Assembly (NCBI GenBank): GCA_002495055.1
Contig: DADR01000056.1
Coordinates: 28,599-92,598 of the forward strand
DNA length: 64,000 bases
Source: Methanoregula sp. UBA247
GTDB lineage: Archaea > Halobacteriota > Methanomicrobia > Methanomicrobiales > Methanospirillaceae
Direction of reading: 5' to 3'
In this document: positions 28,327-38,700 of the stretch, one piece after another
Layout: the number at the start of each line of letters is the position of its first letter
Position numbering within the stretch: the first letter of the stretch is position 1
Notes under the pieces: generated by a model
What the model saw: only the letters and a program-made list of their open reading frames with translations
What the model was told of the DNA's origin: nothing
Database searches by the model: none
Translations under genes and position numbers: made by a program

Positions 28327-29127
28327 ATGGATATCGAAGCATTACTTTCAGACTCGTTTGCCTATGCACAGGAAGCCCTCGTGGGAAAATGGGTGCGATG
28401 GGCGACCTTCATTATCCTCGCCCTCCCGTTCTCGCTCGTCCAGTTCGTCTTCGACCCGAAGACAATCTCGACTGGCACGAAGATGAACTGGGATGCAGTC
28501 CCGTGGGGCCAGGTCGCGGTTCTCTTCGGCATCGGCATTCTCCTCTCGTTCTTCCTCTCGGGCTATACTGTCCGCATATACCGGGGAGTAAAACCAGCCC
28601 CCGACTTCACCGGATGGGCATGCCTGTTTGTCGATGGCATCAAACTCGCTATTGTATGGCTCCTCTGGATGCTGCCCCTCTTTATGGTGCTGGCAGCGGG
28701 AGCCGCTGTTGCGTTCGGAATCTACTTCTCTGCCCCGGCAGCTGCGCCGAATATCACCCTCCTGCTCCTCGTGCTTCTCCTCCTTCTCGTGGAGTGCGTC
28801 CTCTTTGTAATCGTCATGCTCTTTGGCATCCTTGGAGCAGTCCGGTTTGCCCGGACGGGAAGCATCCGCGAGGGGATCCGGTTTTCACAGATTCTCACGA
28901 CGATCCGGACCATGGGATGGCTTTCCTATATCCTTGCCCTCATCGTGTCCATCGTTATCGCGGTTATCTATGCCGTCATTACAGGTATCCTGTCTTTTAT
29001 CCCGTATATTGGCTGGGTGCTCGTCCTCATTGTTGCCCCGTTCTTCTCGATCCTTATCGCCCGGTACTTCACGCTGGTTTATGATCAGGGTGAGCCGCAA
29101 CCGGTCCTGACAGTACCGGAAGTATAA
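28327..29127 (+). CDS. DUF4013 membrane protein
   Basis: 266 residues. After a short N-terminal helix (MDIEALLSDSFAYAQEAL) come about six hydrophobic helices, with the charged signature RIYRGVKPAPDF and a tail containing FSILIARYFTLVYDQG. These features match the archaeal DUF4013 family of integral membrane proteins of unknown role. An in-frame ATG at 28243 adds 28 poor residues and is not favoured. The gene stands alone. Confidence 0.87.
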   Translation: MDIEALLSDSFAYAQEALVGKWVRWATFIILALPFSLVQFVFDPKTISTGTKMNWDAVPWGQVAVLFGIGILLSFFLSGYTVRIYRGVKPAPDFTGWACLFVDGIKLAIVWLLWMLPLFMVLAAGAAVAFGIYFSAPAAAPNITLLLLVLLLLLVECVLFVIVMLFGILGAVRFARTGSIREGIRFSQILTTIRTMGWLSYILALIVSIVIAVIYAVITGILSFIPYIGWVLVLIVAPFFSILIARYFTLVYDQGEPQPVLTVPEV

Positions 29128-29281
29128 TCAACTCCTTTTTTGTGATCTCATAGAAATTTTAGTCTAATCCGGGGGTGCGGAAAACAGTATCGTTTTATTC
29201 TGTCAGCAGGTATATGCCCGGGTTTCCTGTTCCACCGCTCATTGAAGACAACAACATCACCGTACGAAATATCCCTGTTAT

Positions 29282-32200
29282 TCAGGAACCAGGGTCATCA
29301 CGGTCCCTTCGGAGCGATATTGCTACGATATGGGCAAATGATTTCAGAAGCTCTGGTGAGGGATCGGGCTGACCGGCTTTCATTGCAAGTATTGATGTAC
29401 CATAAAGATTCCCCTCAACGACATATGCAATAGCAATAAAACGATCGATACTCATCAGCTTCTGGATACTCATGCTGACTAATGCGGGGATTTGGCCAAA
29501 ACTGACCTCCGTCAGTGTCTTTCTCTTACCGATAATAGTGGTGACCATCTCCCGGTACATGTCGGTACTGACCGGTGATTTCACATCACCAGGCCGTTTC
29601 CCCAGCAACTGGATGATCTTCTCAAGCATACCCGGTGCCATCTCAAAATTGGTAACCTGCAGCGTGCGGTCAGTGGGATCATACACGCAGAACAGGGTCA
29701 TAACCGCCCCGGACAACTTCATGAGCTCTTTTACTGCCTGTTCCGGAACGGATTTACCCTTGGGCAGGGATGCAAATTCAAGGGCGAGCTGGTTTATTGT
29801 CTGAAGCACCAGGTTCTGTTGGTGCAGTGCTTCCTCAGCTCGTTTCAGTTTTGTTACTTCCGCTGTCACGGTCATGATGGCACGCCGGTCGTTGATCGTA
29901 ATGGGGATGGCAGAGAACTGGACATGGACACGCCTGCCCTCCTTTCCCGTCACTGCTATAGGTACATTCTCAAGTTTGCCCACAATTACCATGCGTGCCA
30001 CGAGTTTGGCGGAGTCCATAAGGGAAAGCAGTCCCAGTTCCACGTGGTTCTTTCCCAGGATCTCTGTTTCCGTATACCCGCTGCACTCTAAGAACGCTGC
30101 ATTGACCTCCAGGAATTTATTATCCGGGTAACTGTTTATCGCGATGGGGTACGGGCTGTTCTCGAAGATGGTCCGGAACTTTCTCTCACTCTCGTGCAAA
30201 GCCTCAAGGGCGTTCCTGCGCCCGATCTCGGCAGCCGCTTTTACAGCGATGATGTCGATGATCTCCCGGGCAGAAGGAGGCAGAATAAGGGATGTTCGCG
30301 TCATCATACAGAGGATCCCTACCACCTGCCCTTCGAAATTGCGCAGCGGTGTTCCGGCATAGCCCCGGATATTAAACTTTTGAAGATCCCTGCTTTCCGG
30401 GAAGAGGTTGCGGACCTCGTCCGGATACAAACAGAATCCCCGTTGGGCGGTATTTTCACAGGGAGTCCCTTTCAGGGTGTAAGAATAATCCGCAATTTTT
30501 TGGCCGTCAAGGAGCATGGAGAGCACCTGCACGTGTTCCTTGTTTGGGGTGATCTCCCCAATCATGATACAGTCCACCCCCAGCCAGGTACTGATACTCT
30601 CTGTTATCCGGTCCAGTGAATCTAAGCCGGTCGTTCCTACCATGCCCGCAACCATGGCCTGGAACGCTGACTCTGTTTCTTTGCGTTCCGTGATATCTTC
30701 TACCGTCAGGAGGATGTGAGGCTTGCCGCTCATCATAATGACACCGGATGAAAAGCGGCAGGTCCGGATTTCACCGCTTTTTGTCCGGCACGGTAATTCC
30801 ATGCCTTGTACCTGACGCTGGTTACGGATCGGGGAGACTATCTGTGCAAAAGCATCAGCATCAGCAAAAATTCCTAATTCCTCTGGCGTTTTACCAATCA
30901 CTTCATCTCTGGCATACCCGGAATGTATGGAAAACGTGTCATTGACATCGACAAATACACCATCAGTTGCCGATACGAGGGTTAGCGAAACCGGATTGCT
31001 CTGGAAAACAGTAGCGAATTTGTGTTCTGATTCACGTAATTCTTTTTCTGCCCGTTTACGCTCGGTAATATCCCGGATGGACTCTATCGCCCCGGTAATC
31101 CTGCCATCCCTGTCGTAAAAGGGAGATGCTTTCAACCAGACAACCCGTTCTGTGGCACCAGGAGGGGTCAGGACAGTTTCTGCTGTAAAGGTACTGCCTT
31201 CTTTTAAAATGTGCCGGTAGTGCTTCCTCACCTCCGGATCGTCTTTGAAGATAAGGTCAAGAAGGACCGGTCGATGCTTCCCGTATATTGCAATTGCATA
31301 CGCATAATCCCCCCTTCCCACAATATCCCCGGCTTTGACACCGGTCATTTCTTCAATGGCGCGATTCCAGGCAATAACGGTGCCCTCACTGTTTACAACA
31401 AACGTAGCGTCGGGAAGAAAATCGATGATGTCGGCAAACCTGCGTTCACTTTCTTTGATAGCCTGTTCAGCCCGTTTACGCTCGGATATATCAGTCGCAA
31501 TACTAAGGACCACGTCCCGGTCTCCCCACCGGGCGATCTTTGCGTGGACTTCGAGCGGGATCTGTTGCCCATCTTTTCGGGAATGCACGACCTCAAGTGA
31601 TTCCTCACCGGATTTCTTTAGTCTCTCCAGACGTTCAGCAAGGGATTTTGCAGACTTTGATATATCGAGTTGCCCGAGATTCAGATCCAGGAACTCACTG
31701 AGCGAATAACCATGAAGATCGAGATTCTTTTTATTCGAATACAGAAAATTACCTGAAAAATCAGAGACCGTAATGGCAGCGGGAGAGGCATTGACCAGAT
31801 CGGCTAGAAGAGCGTTTTCTTCATGGGCCATGATCTCCCCGGTCCGATCTTCAAGGATGATAACTACGCCCTTTTCTCCCCAGCTAAATACAAGAGGGAT
31901 TATTCGGATACGGAATGCCCTCCACTCCTTTTGTACCGGAATCCACGCATTCACGACAGATTCTTTCCCTGACATTCCCTGCCGTACGGGATCGCGGATC
32001 CGATCGATCAGACCGGGGCCGATGAACGTTGTATTGATATCCAGTTTTTCAATCTGATCTTTGCTGATTCCAAATGCCCGAAGAAATGAATTATTTATAT
32101 TACGAACAGTATACCTTTCATCAAGAACAAGGATAAGATCCGACGATTGGCCGAGGATCTGGTCGAACGGGAGTCTTGTTGAGAGAGTATATGATTTCGC

Positions 32201-32368
32201 CGGGCCGATTTTTCTCATATTCACCTGACCGGAAACGAAGAGGGAATTAAGATATTTTGTCGTTGTTATTCTGCTCAGGTTCAGGTTTTTTGAAATCTCT
32301 TCAATAGTCAGCCCTTTTTGCGTATCACTTAAAAGGCTGATTATGTTCTGGCAGTGGTTCTCGTTCAA
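29282..32368 (-). CDS. HTH-PAS-GAF multidomain sensor without kinase domain
   Basis: 1028 residues. A winged helix lies at residues 1-65 (GLTIEEISKNLNLSRITTTK), then a series of PAS/PAC units with repeated linkers DITERKRAE, a GAF domain near 580-710, another PAS, and a final GAF-like domain (about 860-1025). No H-box or HATPase is present, so output is probably through the HTH or partner proteins. The start is a TTG with GGAGG eight bases upstream. No membrane helix is visible, so it is cytoplasmic. The long AT-rich upstream DNA (32369-32741) is shared with the divergent regulator gene. Confidence 0.88.
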   Translation of the reverse strand: MNENHCQNIISLLSDTQKGLTIEEISKNLNLSRITTTKYLNSLFVSGQVNMRKIGPAKSYTLSTRLPFDQILGQSSDLILVLDERYTVRNINNSFLRAFGISKDQIEKLDINTTFIGPGLIDRIRDPVRQGMSGKESVVNAWIPVQKEWRAFRIRIIPLVFSWGEKGVVIILEDRTGEIMAHEENALLADLVNASPAAITVSDFSGNFLYSNKKNLDLHGYSLSEFLDLNLGQLDISKSAKSLAERLERLKKSGEESLEVVHSRKDGQQIPLEVHAKIARWGDRDVVLSIATDISERKRAEQAIKESERRFADIIDFLPDATFVVNSEGTVIAWNRAIEEMTGVKAGDIVGRGDYAYAIAIYGKHRPVLLDLIFKDDPEVRKHYRHILKEGSTFTAETVLTPPGATERVVWLKASPFYDRDGRITGAIESIRDITERKRAEKELRESEHKFATVFQSNPVSLTLVSATDGVFVDVNDTFSIHSGYARDEVIGKTPEELGIFADADAFAQIVSPIRNQRQVQGMELPCRTKSGEIRTCRFSSGVIMMSGKPHILLTVEDITERKETESAFQAMVAGMVGTTGLDSLDRITESISTWLGVDCIMIGEITPNKEHVQVLSMLLDGQKIADYSYTLKGTPCENTAQRGFCLYPDEVRNLFPESRDLQKFNIRGYAGTPLRNFEGQVVGILCMMTRTSLILPPSAREIIDIIAVKAAAEIGRRNALEALHESERKFRTIFENSPYPIAINSYPDNKFLEVNAAFLECSGYTETEILGKNHVELGLLSLMDSAKLVARMVIVGKLENVPIAVTGKEGRRVHVQFSAIPITINDRRAIMTVTAEVTKLKRAEEALHQQNLVLQTINQLALEFASLPKGKSVPEQAVKELMKLSGAVMTLFCVYDPTDRTLQVTNFEMAPGMLEKIIQLLGKRPGDVKSPVSTDMYREMVTTIIGKRKTLTEVSFGQIPALVSMSIQKLMSIDRFIAIAYVVEGNLYGTSILAMKAGQPDPSPELLKSFAHIVAISLRRDRDDPGS

Positions 32369-32741
32369 AATACCCCCTCCTTCAGTGGTTCAAGGTTGGC
32401 GGATGCAGAATAAATAATAGAAATAATTATTCTTTCTGGAAATAACCGTTGTGACCCGAACATACATTGAATGGGCTTTTGATAACTAAAAGTAAAAATA
32501 TTTATATAATAAATTAACAAATTTTATTCAATGCGATAAATTCCTACAAACATTTGGTCTAATATTCGATGAACCACGGGAAGATTATGAAGAACAATCA
32601 GGGTTCAAATCATCCGGGTATCATGATTGAAACGCGGCAAGTTGAACGGTTCCTGCTTATAAAATGGGGTTCTCACCTCGTTTGAGATCTCTAAAAACTG
32701 TCAATGTATCAGAAGCTTCAGGAATCGTATGGATGTGCTCT
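32369..32741. other. AT-rich divergent intergenic region
   Basis: About 370 bases separate the HTH-PAS-GAF gene and the regulator gene at 32742. The part at 32410-32560 is strongly AT-rich, with several TATA-like strings (for example near 32500-32515) and a small dyad around AATAATTATT at about 32430. Promoters for both genes are expected here. No gene or RNA is seen. Confidence 0.5.
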
Positions 32742-33116
32742 ATGAAAACTGAGAATGTGATATATTTCACGGAGAAGGAGGAGAATTTTGCAAACCTCCT
32801 TATCGAGATTGGAACAAAGAAAAATGTAGCCAAAGTGTTGGTTTTTCTTGCCAATATCCCAAAAGCAACATCGCGTGAGATCGAGTGCGGCACGGATCTC
32901 CGCCAACCTGAAGTCAGCATTGCAATGAAGTACCTGATGGAGCAGGTCTGGATCAAGAGCAGAGAGATCAAGGCTGAGAACAAAGGGAGACCAGTCAAGA
33001 TCTACGAACTCGAAAAACCGATTACCGAGATTTTAGACTGCATTAAGACGAATAAGGAAAAGGAAGCTAACAACCAGCTCGCACACATCCGGAAACTACG
33101 GGAATACCTCAACTGA
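32742..33116 (+). CDS. Winged-helix transcriptional regulator (ArsR/MarR-like)
   Basis: About 124 residues from ATG 32742 (MKTENVIYF). The winged helix covers KKNVAKVLVFLANIPKATSR, then EIECGTDLRQPEVSIAMKYL as recognition helix, followed by a wing (KGRPVKIYELEKP) and a C-terminal dimerisation helix. The frame opens 26 codons earlier, but those residues look untranslated. Similar regulators are common in Methanomicrobiales. No effector-binding cysteines are evident. Confidence 0.82.
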   Translation: MKTENVIYFTEKEENFANLLIEIGTKKNVAKVLVFLANIPKATSREIECGTDLRQPEVSIAMKYLMEQVWIKSREIKAENKGRPVKIYELEKPITEILDCIKTNKEKEANNQLAHIRKLREYLN

Positions 33117-33266
33117 ATTTTTTTCCTTTTCATTCCTGCCGAATCCGGATTCTTGCATTGTTTTTGTGAGCTGGCACGGGTTGTGAATCCGGTGACGGCA
33201 TTCACTCACTTTCACCCCCCTCAGACCTGAGCCTTATCCACATCAAAGTGGAAGTGATCCGGTGCT

Positions 33267-33797
33267 ATGCTGATCGAACTCCGCAAGGGGATGAGGCTCC
33301 ACCCATGCACCTTCAACGCGGTGATCGCCCCTGAGAAGGTGATGGTCTCCGCGCTCAACAGCAACGCAGACCTCCAGCGATTTCTCTTCCTGTACGTGAG
33401 CGGCAATTACTCACGCCTCCTCTCGTCGATCAACCGGTCATCCAAAAACTTTGAGGTCCGCAGGGCATTCACAGCTCACCAGCTCTTCACTATCTTAAAA
33501 GAGATTAGTCACACGGTCGTTCTTCTCGAGCACGACCCGACGCTCTTTGAAGGTGGAGAAAATATGTTACCGCAGATTGCAGGAATGCTCAGGGATATCG
33601 GCCGCGAATCACTCGTTATCCTGTACACTCCGTCTGTCGACCGCTCGTTCTCGGTGCTGATGAGACAGGCTGATCACATCATCGAGATTGCGCCGGCTGA
33701 TGACGACACCGTCGGGACTGCACTGCACCGCAGCTCCCGTTCACATCACTCTGGTGATAACCTCCCGTATGCACAGCGGACCCTGGAGGTGTCGTGA
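33267..33797 (+). CDS. Hypothetical protein with RecA/KaiC-like C-terminal strands, no P-loop
   Basis: 176 residues, soluble. The middle part (TVVLLEHDPTLFEGGENMLPQ, then RESLVILYTPSVDRSFSVL and MRQADHIIEI) resembles the later strands of RecA/KaiC-type ATPases, including a hydrophobic strand ending in acidic residues. There is no Walker A motif at the N-terminus, so catalysis is doubtful. I do not recognise a named family. Confidence 0.65.
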   Translation: MLIELRKGMRLHPCTFNAVIAPEKVMVSALNSNADLQRFLFLYVSGNYSRLLSSINRSSKNFEVRRAFTAHQLFTILKEISHTVVLLEHDPTLFEGGENMLPQIAGMLRDIGRESLVILYTPSVDRSFSVLMRQADHIIEIAPADDDTVGTALHRSSRSHHSGDNLPYAQRTLEVS

Positions 33798-34004
33798 TGG
33801 GAAGGAGGAGTTTTCTGGAGCGTCCACCTGGAAATGAAATCCGTAGCTGACAACCGGGCACAGTCATCACGGGCATTGCGCCGTCTCCCGTGAACCGGTG
33901 AATACTGGCACACTGCCAGACATAGGCGCAATGCAACGGTGCCTCGCCAGCCTTTATTATTTTCATGGGAAGAGTGGTGTTAACAAAAAAGAAGATGTTT
34001 CCGT

Positions 34005-34175
34005 ATGGTGTCGTTAAACTGCAGAGATCTTGGAATGGATTATTCATTTGAACTGACCGGGACAAATGAGAGAGATGTCATGAGAAAGTTTATCAATTAT
34101 GCAGAAACCGAACTCAAAATGCCGGTACTCACCGCTGATACCATTTACCGGGTACAGATGGCAATAAAAAAATAA
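34005..34175 (+). CDS. DUF1059-like small protein
   Basis: 56 residues. The start MVSLNCRDLGMDYSFELTG and the following ERDVMRKFINYAE match the DUF1059 family, whose members begin with CRDxGxDCxF. Here the second conserved cysteine is tyrosine. The remaining sequence (LKMPVLTADTIYRVQMAIKK) is typical in length. A purine-rich AAGAAGATG stretch lies upstream as a weak ribosome site. DUF1059 has no assigned role. Confidence 0.68.
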   Translation: MVSLNCRDLGMDYSFELTGTNERDVMRKFINYAETELKMPVLTADTIYRVQMAIKK

Positions 34176-34619
34176 GGACAAAGAATTAATCCAGCCCCAC
34201 GGATTTTTTATTTTCCAACCTATCTGAATCCCTTGTCCCCTTTATTCAATGAGACCCGGTATTTACCTGAGTCTGGTAAAAGAGCTGGAACGAAAATTCA
34301 TTTCTTCTTTTTCCTTATATCCAGGACAAAAAATGCCATAATGCTAAAAAATACCCCCAAGGAGAGCGAAACCCGGAGGTATACAGGACACAGTCAGTAG
34401 TATCACGATGACGGGGCCAGGAATTATCCCTTCAACTTTGGGATTTTTCAGGTTCAGGTGGTTCATCATTCATTCCTGCGATTCCCAACAATAGACCTCC
34501 GGGTTCTTACCGGTTGATCCTTGGCAGGGAACTTTTCAGGAGGAGAAAATTCTGTCACCAGCAGCTCGTGTATCCGGATCTCTTTTTCCGGTAATTTTCA
34601 TGATTGAGAAAAAGAAGAT
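34176..34619. other. 444-base spacer
   Basis: No intact gene is seen on either strand. The minus strand at 34298-34469 contains a possible broken small membrane-protein frame, listed separately. Confidence 0.5.
34298..34469 (-). pseudogene. Possible frameshifted small membrane protein
   Basis: From ATG 34469 the frame reads MMNHLNLKNPKVEGIIPG and a hydrophobic PVIVILLTVSC stretch, then stops. In another frame the sequence continues as SLGVFFSIMAFFVLDIRKKKK to a TGA at 34298. Joining the two would give a two-helix protein of about 57 residues with a basic tail. This could be a decayed small gene, a sequencing error or coincidence. Confidence 0.28.
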
Positions 34620-35189
34620 TTAGTTAAGAACATTCATTGATGAAATCATTGCGGGCACCGTCCTTGAAATGGATAATACCGCACCAGCAGAAGGTCGCAA
34701 CTCAATATTCACTTTGGTACCTGGCGGGACCCCTCTCACTCTGAATGCGATTTCAACCTCATCGCCGGAACGTAGTGAAGTGATTGGGTAGTTACCCATT
34801 GTAGTGGTAAACGTGCTGGTTGAATCTCTCGTGCCCCGGGTAAGGATTACCGGGGCAGTTGCCGGTGTGGAAAAGACAATTTCCAGCCTGGTCAGATCGA
34901 CAGATTGTACCTGCGGGGCGGGACTGATCGAAAAAGTAATTGTGTCAATTCCCAATTGCGGATTGGAAGATAATCCATAGATATTACCTTCCAGCTGGAT
35001 TTTTGCAGCAGATTGTTCAGGATTTGATAATGGAACGGGTACCGGGGAAATTGTTGCTGAAGGTAAGGAGGTTACCGGAAGTGTCCCGTCCGACCCGGAG
35101 GGAGTTGTCGTACAACCCACAATCATTACCAATGAAACCAATACGAGAGAAAGGCAGAAGGTCTTTATGAATAACGTTGATGCGGACAT
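34620..35189 (-). CDS. Lipoprotein with archaellin-like beta-domain
   Basis: 189 residues. The signal ends in VMIVGCTTTP, a lipobox, followed by a Ser/Pro/Thr-rich linker. The mature domain (AKIQLEGNIYGLSSNPQLG, SVDLTRLEIVFSTP, GDEVEIAFRV, PPGTKVNIELRPSAGAVLSI) resembles the outer beta-domain of archaellins and FlaG/FlaF-like proteins, including the end pattern IELRP..G. It would be displayed on the cell surface. No archaellum operon is nearby, so its function is unknown. Confidence 0.77.
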   Translation of the reverse strand: MSASTLFIKTFCLSLVLVSLVMIVGCTTTPSGSDGTLPVTSLPSATISPVPVPLSNPEQSAAKIQLEGNIYGLSSNPQLGIDTITFSISPAPQVQSVDLTRLEIVFSTPATAPVILTRGTRDSTSTFTTTMGNYPITSLRSGDEVEIAFRVRGVPPGTKVNIELRPSAGAVLSISRTVPAMISSMNVLN

Positions 35190-35373
35190 GTTGATACACC
35201 CTTTTTTATTAGTTGATTCTTTTAGGCTTGTTTAATCATTTTCGATCCTTCTCTTTTAAACGGCGGCAGATCCATCGTCCAGCAGGAAATTTCATAACAG
35301 GCTGAAAAGATTGAGAAAAAATTCTTGTTGTAAAAACGGTTCTCTCTCAACGATCCTGGTTGTGCCGTTCCTG

Positions 35374-35417
<44 letters not shown>

Positions 35418-35448
35418 TCCTGGAACACCACGAACTAATTAAAACGAC

Positions 35449-35604
35449 TTACTGTTTTGCCCGTTTATTGAGCTCCAGTATTCGCTTTTTCATCGCATCG
35501 ATTTTGTGGGTTTTCCGGTAATCTTTCACGAACTCATCGTTGTTGATACTGAAGGTAGCCCCGCAGTTCACGCATTTTACGAGTACTATAGTTGATTTAG
35601 GCAT
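35449..35604 (-). CDS. Small zinc-ribbon-like protein
   Basis: 51 residues from ATG 35604 (MPKSTIVLVKCVNCGATF). One CxxC pair is present, followed by INNDEFVKDYRKTHKID and a basic helical tail. The frame extends upstream to 35703, but that part overlaps a TATA-like CTTTATAG and looks non-coding. A GGAG lies 13 bases before the chosen ATG, farther than usual. The family is not recognised. Confidence 0.6.
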   Translation of the reverse strand: MPKSTIVLVKCVNCGATFSINNDEFVKDYRKTHKIDAMKKRILELNKRAKQ

Positions 35605-35729
35605 TGATGATACCATTCTCCCTGTGTATAGCATTACCTGCCCTCTTTTAACTATAAAGACTGGCAAGGCTTCGATGCAATGCATGAGCCCGGACTGGTC
35701 CATCAGCTCATGGCGCGGATTAATAGTTT

Positions 35730-38700
35730 TTATTCAGTGATGATTTTTTGCTGTATATCGGTGATACGGAATACCCCTTTTGGTACTGAAATCTCGAACC
35801 GGGCTCCTTTCCCCGGTTCCCCGGTTTCCCGGATGGTGATGCCGGTTATTGAGAGGATCTCCCGGGCGAGGAACAGGCCCATCCCGGTATTTTTCCCATA
35901 ACCTCTACTGAATATCCTCTCTTTTTCTTCCGCAGGAATACCTTCACCATCGTCATCGCAGGTAATCACGTGATCATCACCGGATTCCTGCAGCGTGAAC
36001 CGGATAGTCGTGATCTTATTGCCATACCGTACCGCATTGTCCATCAGGTTGTAGAAGACCTTGACAATCAACGGATCAGCGAACACTTCTGTTCCGGATG
36101 GAAGATCGTTTTTTACGATGACCTTTCCGAGCGGACTTTCCTTTGCCGCTGTCCTGATGATCATACGGGTATCCTGCCAGACTGGTTCATGGATACCGAT
36201 CCTCTCGTATTCTTTAGTGAACCGGATCATCGCGGAGACCCTTTTTGCCGTAGTTGAAATCTTCTGGAAATACTCACTGAGTGTTGGATCGGGCTGCTTC
36301 TTTTCAAGGATGCGGAGGAATCCCAGGAGTGTTGTAATCTGGTTGTCGATATCGTGCCGGGTAACGCTGGTAAGGAGCGTGAGTTTCTTATTTGCCTGCC
36401 GGAGTGCATTTTCTACCCGCATGAGGTCAGTAATATCTTCATGCACTAAAATGACATTTCGGATGATCCCGGCTGTATCCCGTACCGGGTAGATACGGCC
36501 CTGTACCCACCGTTTCCCCCCGAATCCAGGGACTTTGCTGAGAACCTTGTTGGTATCGTATTGCACCGGGGGGATGGCAGCCGCTTCTCCGGAAAAGCCC
36601 TGCTTAATACAGGGCATTGTTCCAAGAAGAGTGAGTTGTTCATCTTCAAGCATGTTATAATCCTTCAAATCCTCAAGGGTCACACCCCAGAGTTCCTCAA
36701 AGGCATGATTGATCTTTAATGTCCAGCCATCCGGCGACAACACCTGAATGCTTAACGGGGACTGCTCGATTATGGTCCTAAGGTCCTCCTCACTCTCACG
36801 TAATGCTTCTTCAATCCGCTTGCGCTCATCGATATCGGTGTGCGTCCCCACCATCAGGAGCGGATTGCCCTCTGTATCCCGTTTTACTACTTTTCCCCGT
36901 GCATGGATCCATTTCCAGTTTCCCTGTTTTGTCCGCATACGGTATTCTATGCTGTAACTCTCTTGCTTTCGCCCGAGGTGATCCTCGATCTTCTGTTCAA
37001 CCGGAACCAAATCCTCAGGATGGACCAATGAACGCCACGTGGCATACGTGGCGGGTAACTCACCGGGTTCGTAGCCGAGCATGGTATACCAGCGGGGGCT
37101 GAAAAACGTAGTACCGGTGGAGATATTCCAGTCCCAGATACTGTCATTCGTGGCATCCAGCGCAAGCCGGTATTTCTCCTCACTTTTTTGCAGCGAATTC
37201 TCTGCCCGTTTCTGTTCGGCCATATCCCGAAAGATTCCGAGAATCGCGGACTGACCACGGTAGATGATCCGGTCTACAAAAAAATTGCCTTCCCGAACAT
37301 CTCCGGTTTTTGTAAGGATACGTGCAGTAAAAACAGGTGCAACCTCTTCCCCGGCAAGCCTCCGTGTCGCGGATTCCTGCAGCCGGGTACGATCATCGGG
37401 ATGAATGAGGTCCCAGAGGTTCATGTTCAGGAGTTCGCCCTTTGTATAACCGGTCAGGTCAGAGGCCCTGGTGTTGACAAAAAGGAGCCGTGTATCACGG
37501 TAAATATAGATGGGGTCATGGCTGTTCTCGACAACAAGCCGGTATTTTTCCTCGCTCTCGTTCAGTGCCCGCTCCGCTTCCTTTTGCTCGGTAATATCTA
37601 TCGCAAATCCTCCTATGAGCGGGGGATTGTTTTCGCGATCGATCCGGAATTTATAGGTCTCAAAAACTTTCAGGTCGCCTTTTTTTGTATAAAGGTTTTC
37701 AAGGGTTTTCCGGTATCCGTCCCTTATTGTCTGCCGGTCATCTTCGATCATCTTGTCTGCAGCTTCCTTTGGGAACTGATCATGGACCGACTTTCCGATC
37801 CATTCTCTGGCACCGAAAATCTCCTCCATATGCCGGTTGACAAAAAGATTGGTAGATTGTTCATCTTTGATGAATGCCGTCACCGGGAGGTGGTCCATAA
37901 ATGCTGAGAACCGTCCTTCACTTTCGCGCAGGCTTTCTTCTGCCTTCTTTAATTCTGTCATGTCGCGGATCGATTCAATCGCCCCGACGATCTCACCTTG
38001 TCGGTTATAGAGCGGGCTCGCTTTTCCCATCAGTGTGACAATCCGGCCCATCGGGCGGGGGAGTGTAGTATCGGCAATCAGGATCCCCTTATCGTGGAAG
38101 ATATGCGCATAATGACTGGCAATGATATCATCAGGTTCGAAGATCAGATCGATGAGGATCTTCCGACGGATTCCATAGAATGGGATCGCGTACTCGTACT
38201 CCCCCCGGCCAAGGATATCTGCCGCCGCAACGCCCGTCATCTCTTCGATGGCACGGTTCCAGGAGATAACCTTACCGGACCGGTCGATGGCAAACGTGGC
38301 ATCCGGAAGGAAATTGATGATGTCGGTGAGGCGTTTCTCGGATTCAATAAGTGAAAATTCCGCCTGCCTCCATGCAATAGCCTGACGTATCTTGTGTGCC
38401 AGCTCAGCGAACTGTGCTGTCGGGTCACCACCTTTCTGGAGATAGAAGTCCGCCCCGTTGTTGATGGCTTCGATTACGATATCCTCACGGCCACGGCCGG
38501 TAAAGAGAATGAACGGTATGTCGCGGTGCCTGCTGCGAACGGATTTTAAAAAGGCAATGCCGTCCATCCCCGGCATCTGGTAATCAGAGATAATGGCATC
38601 ATACTGCTGGGCGCTGATTGAATGGAGTGCGTGTTGGGCTGATGTATTGATATCGACAGAAAAATCAGTTGTGTCTTCCAAAAAAAGTTTTGTTATCTCT

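Noticed and set aside
33679..34065. Minus-strand frame of 128 codons
   Set aside because: It lies antisense to the supported genes at 33267-33797 and 34005-34175 and has no family resemblance.
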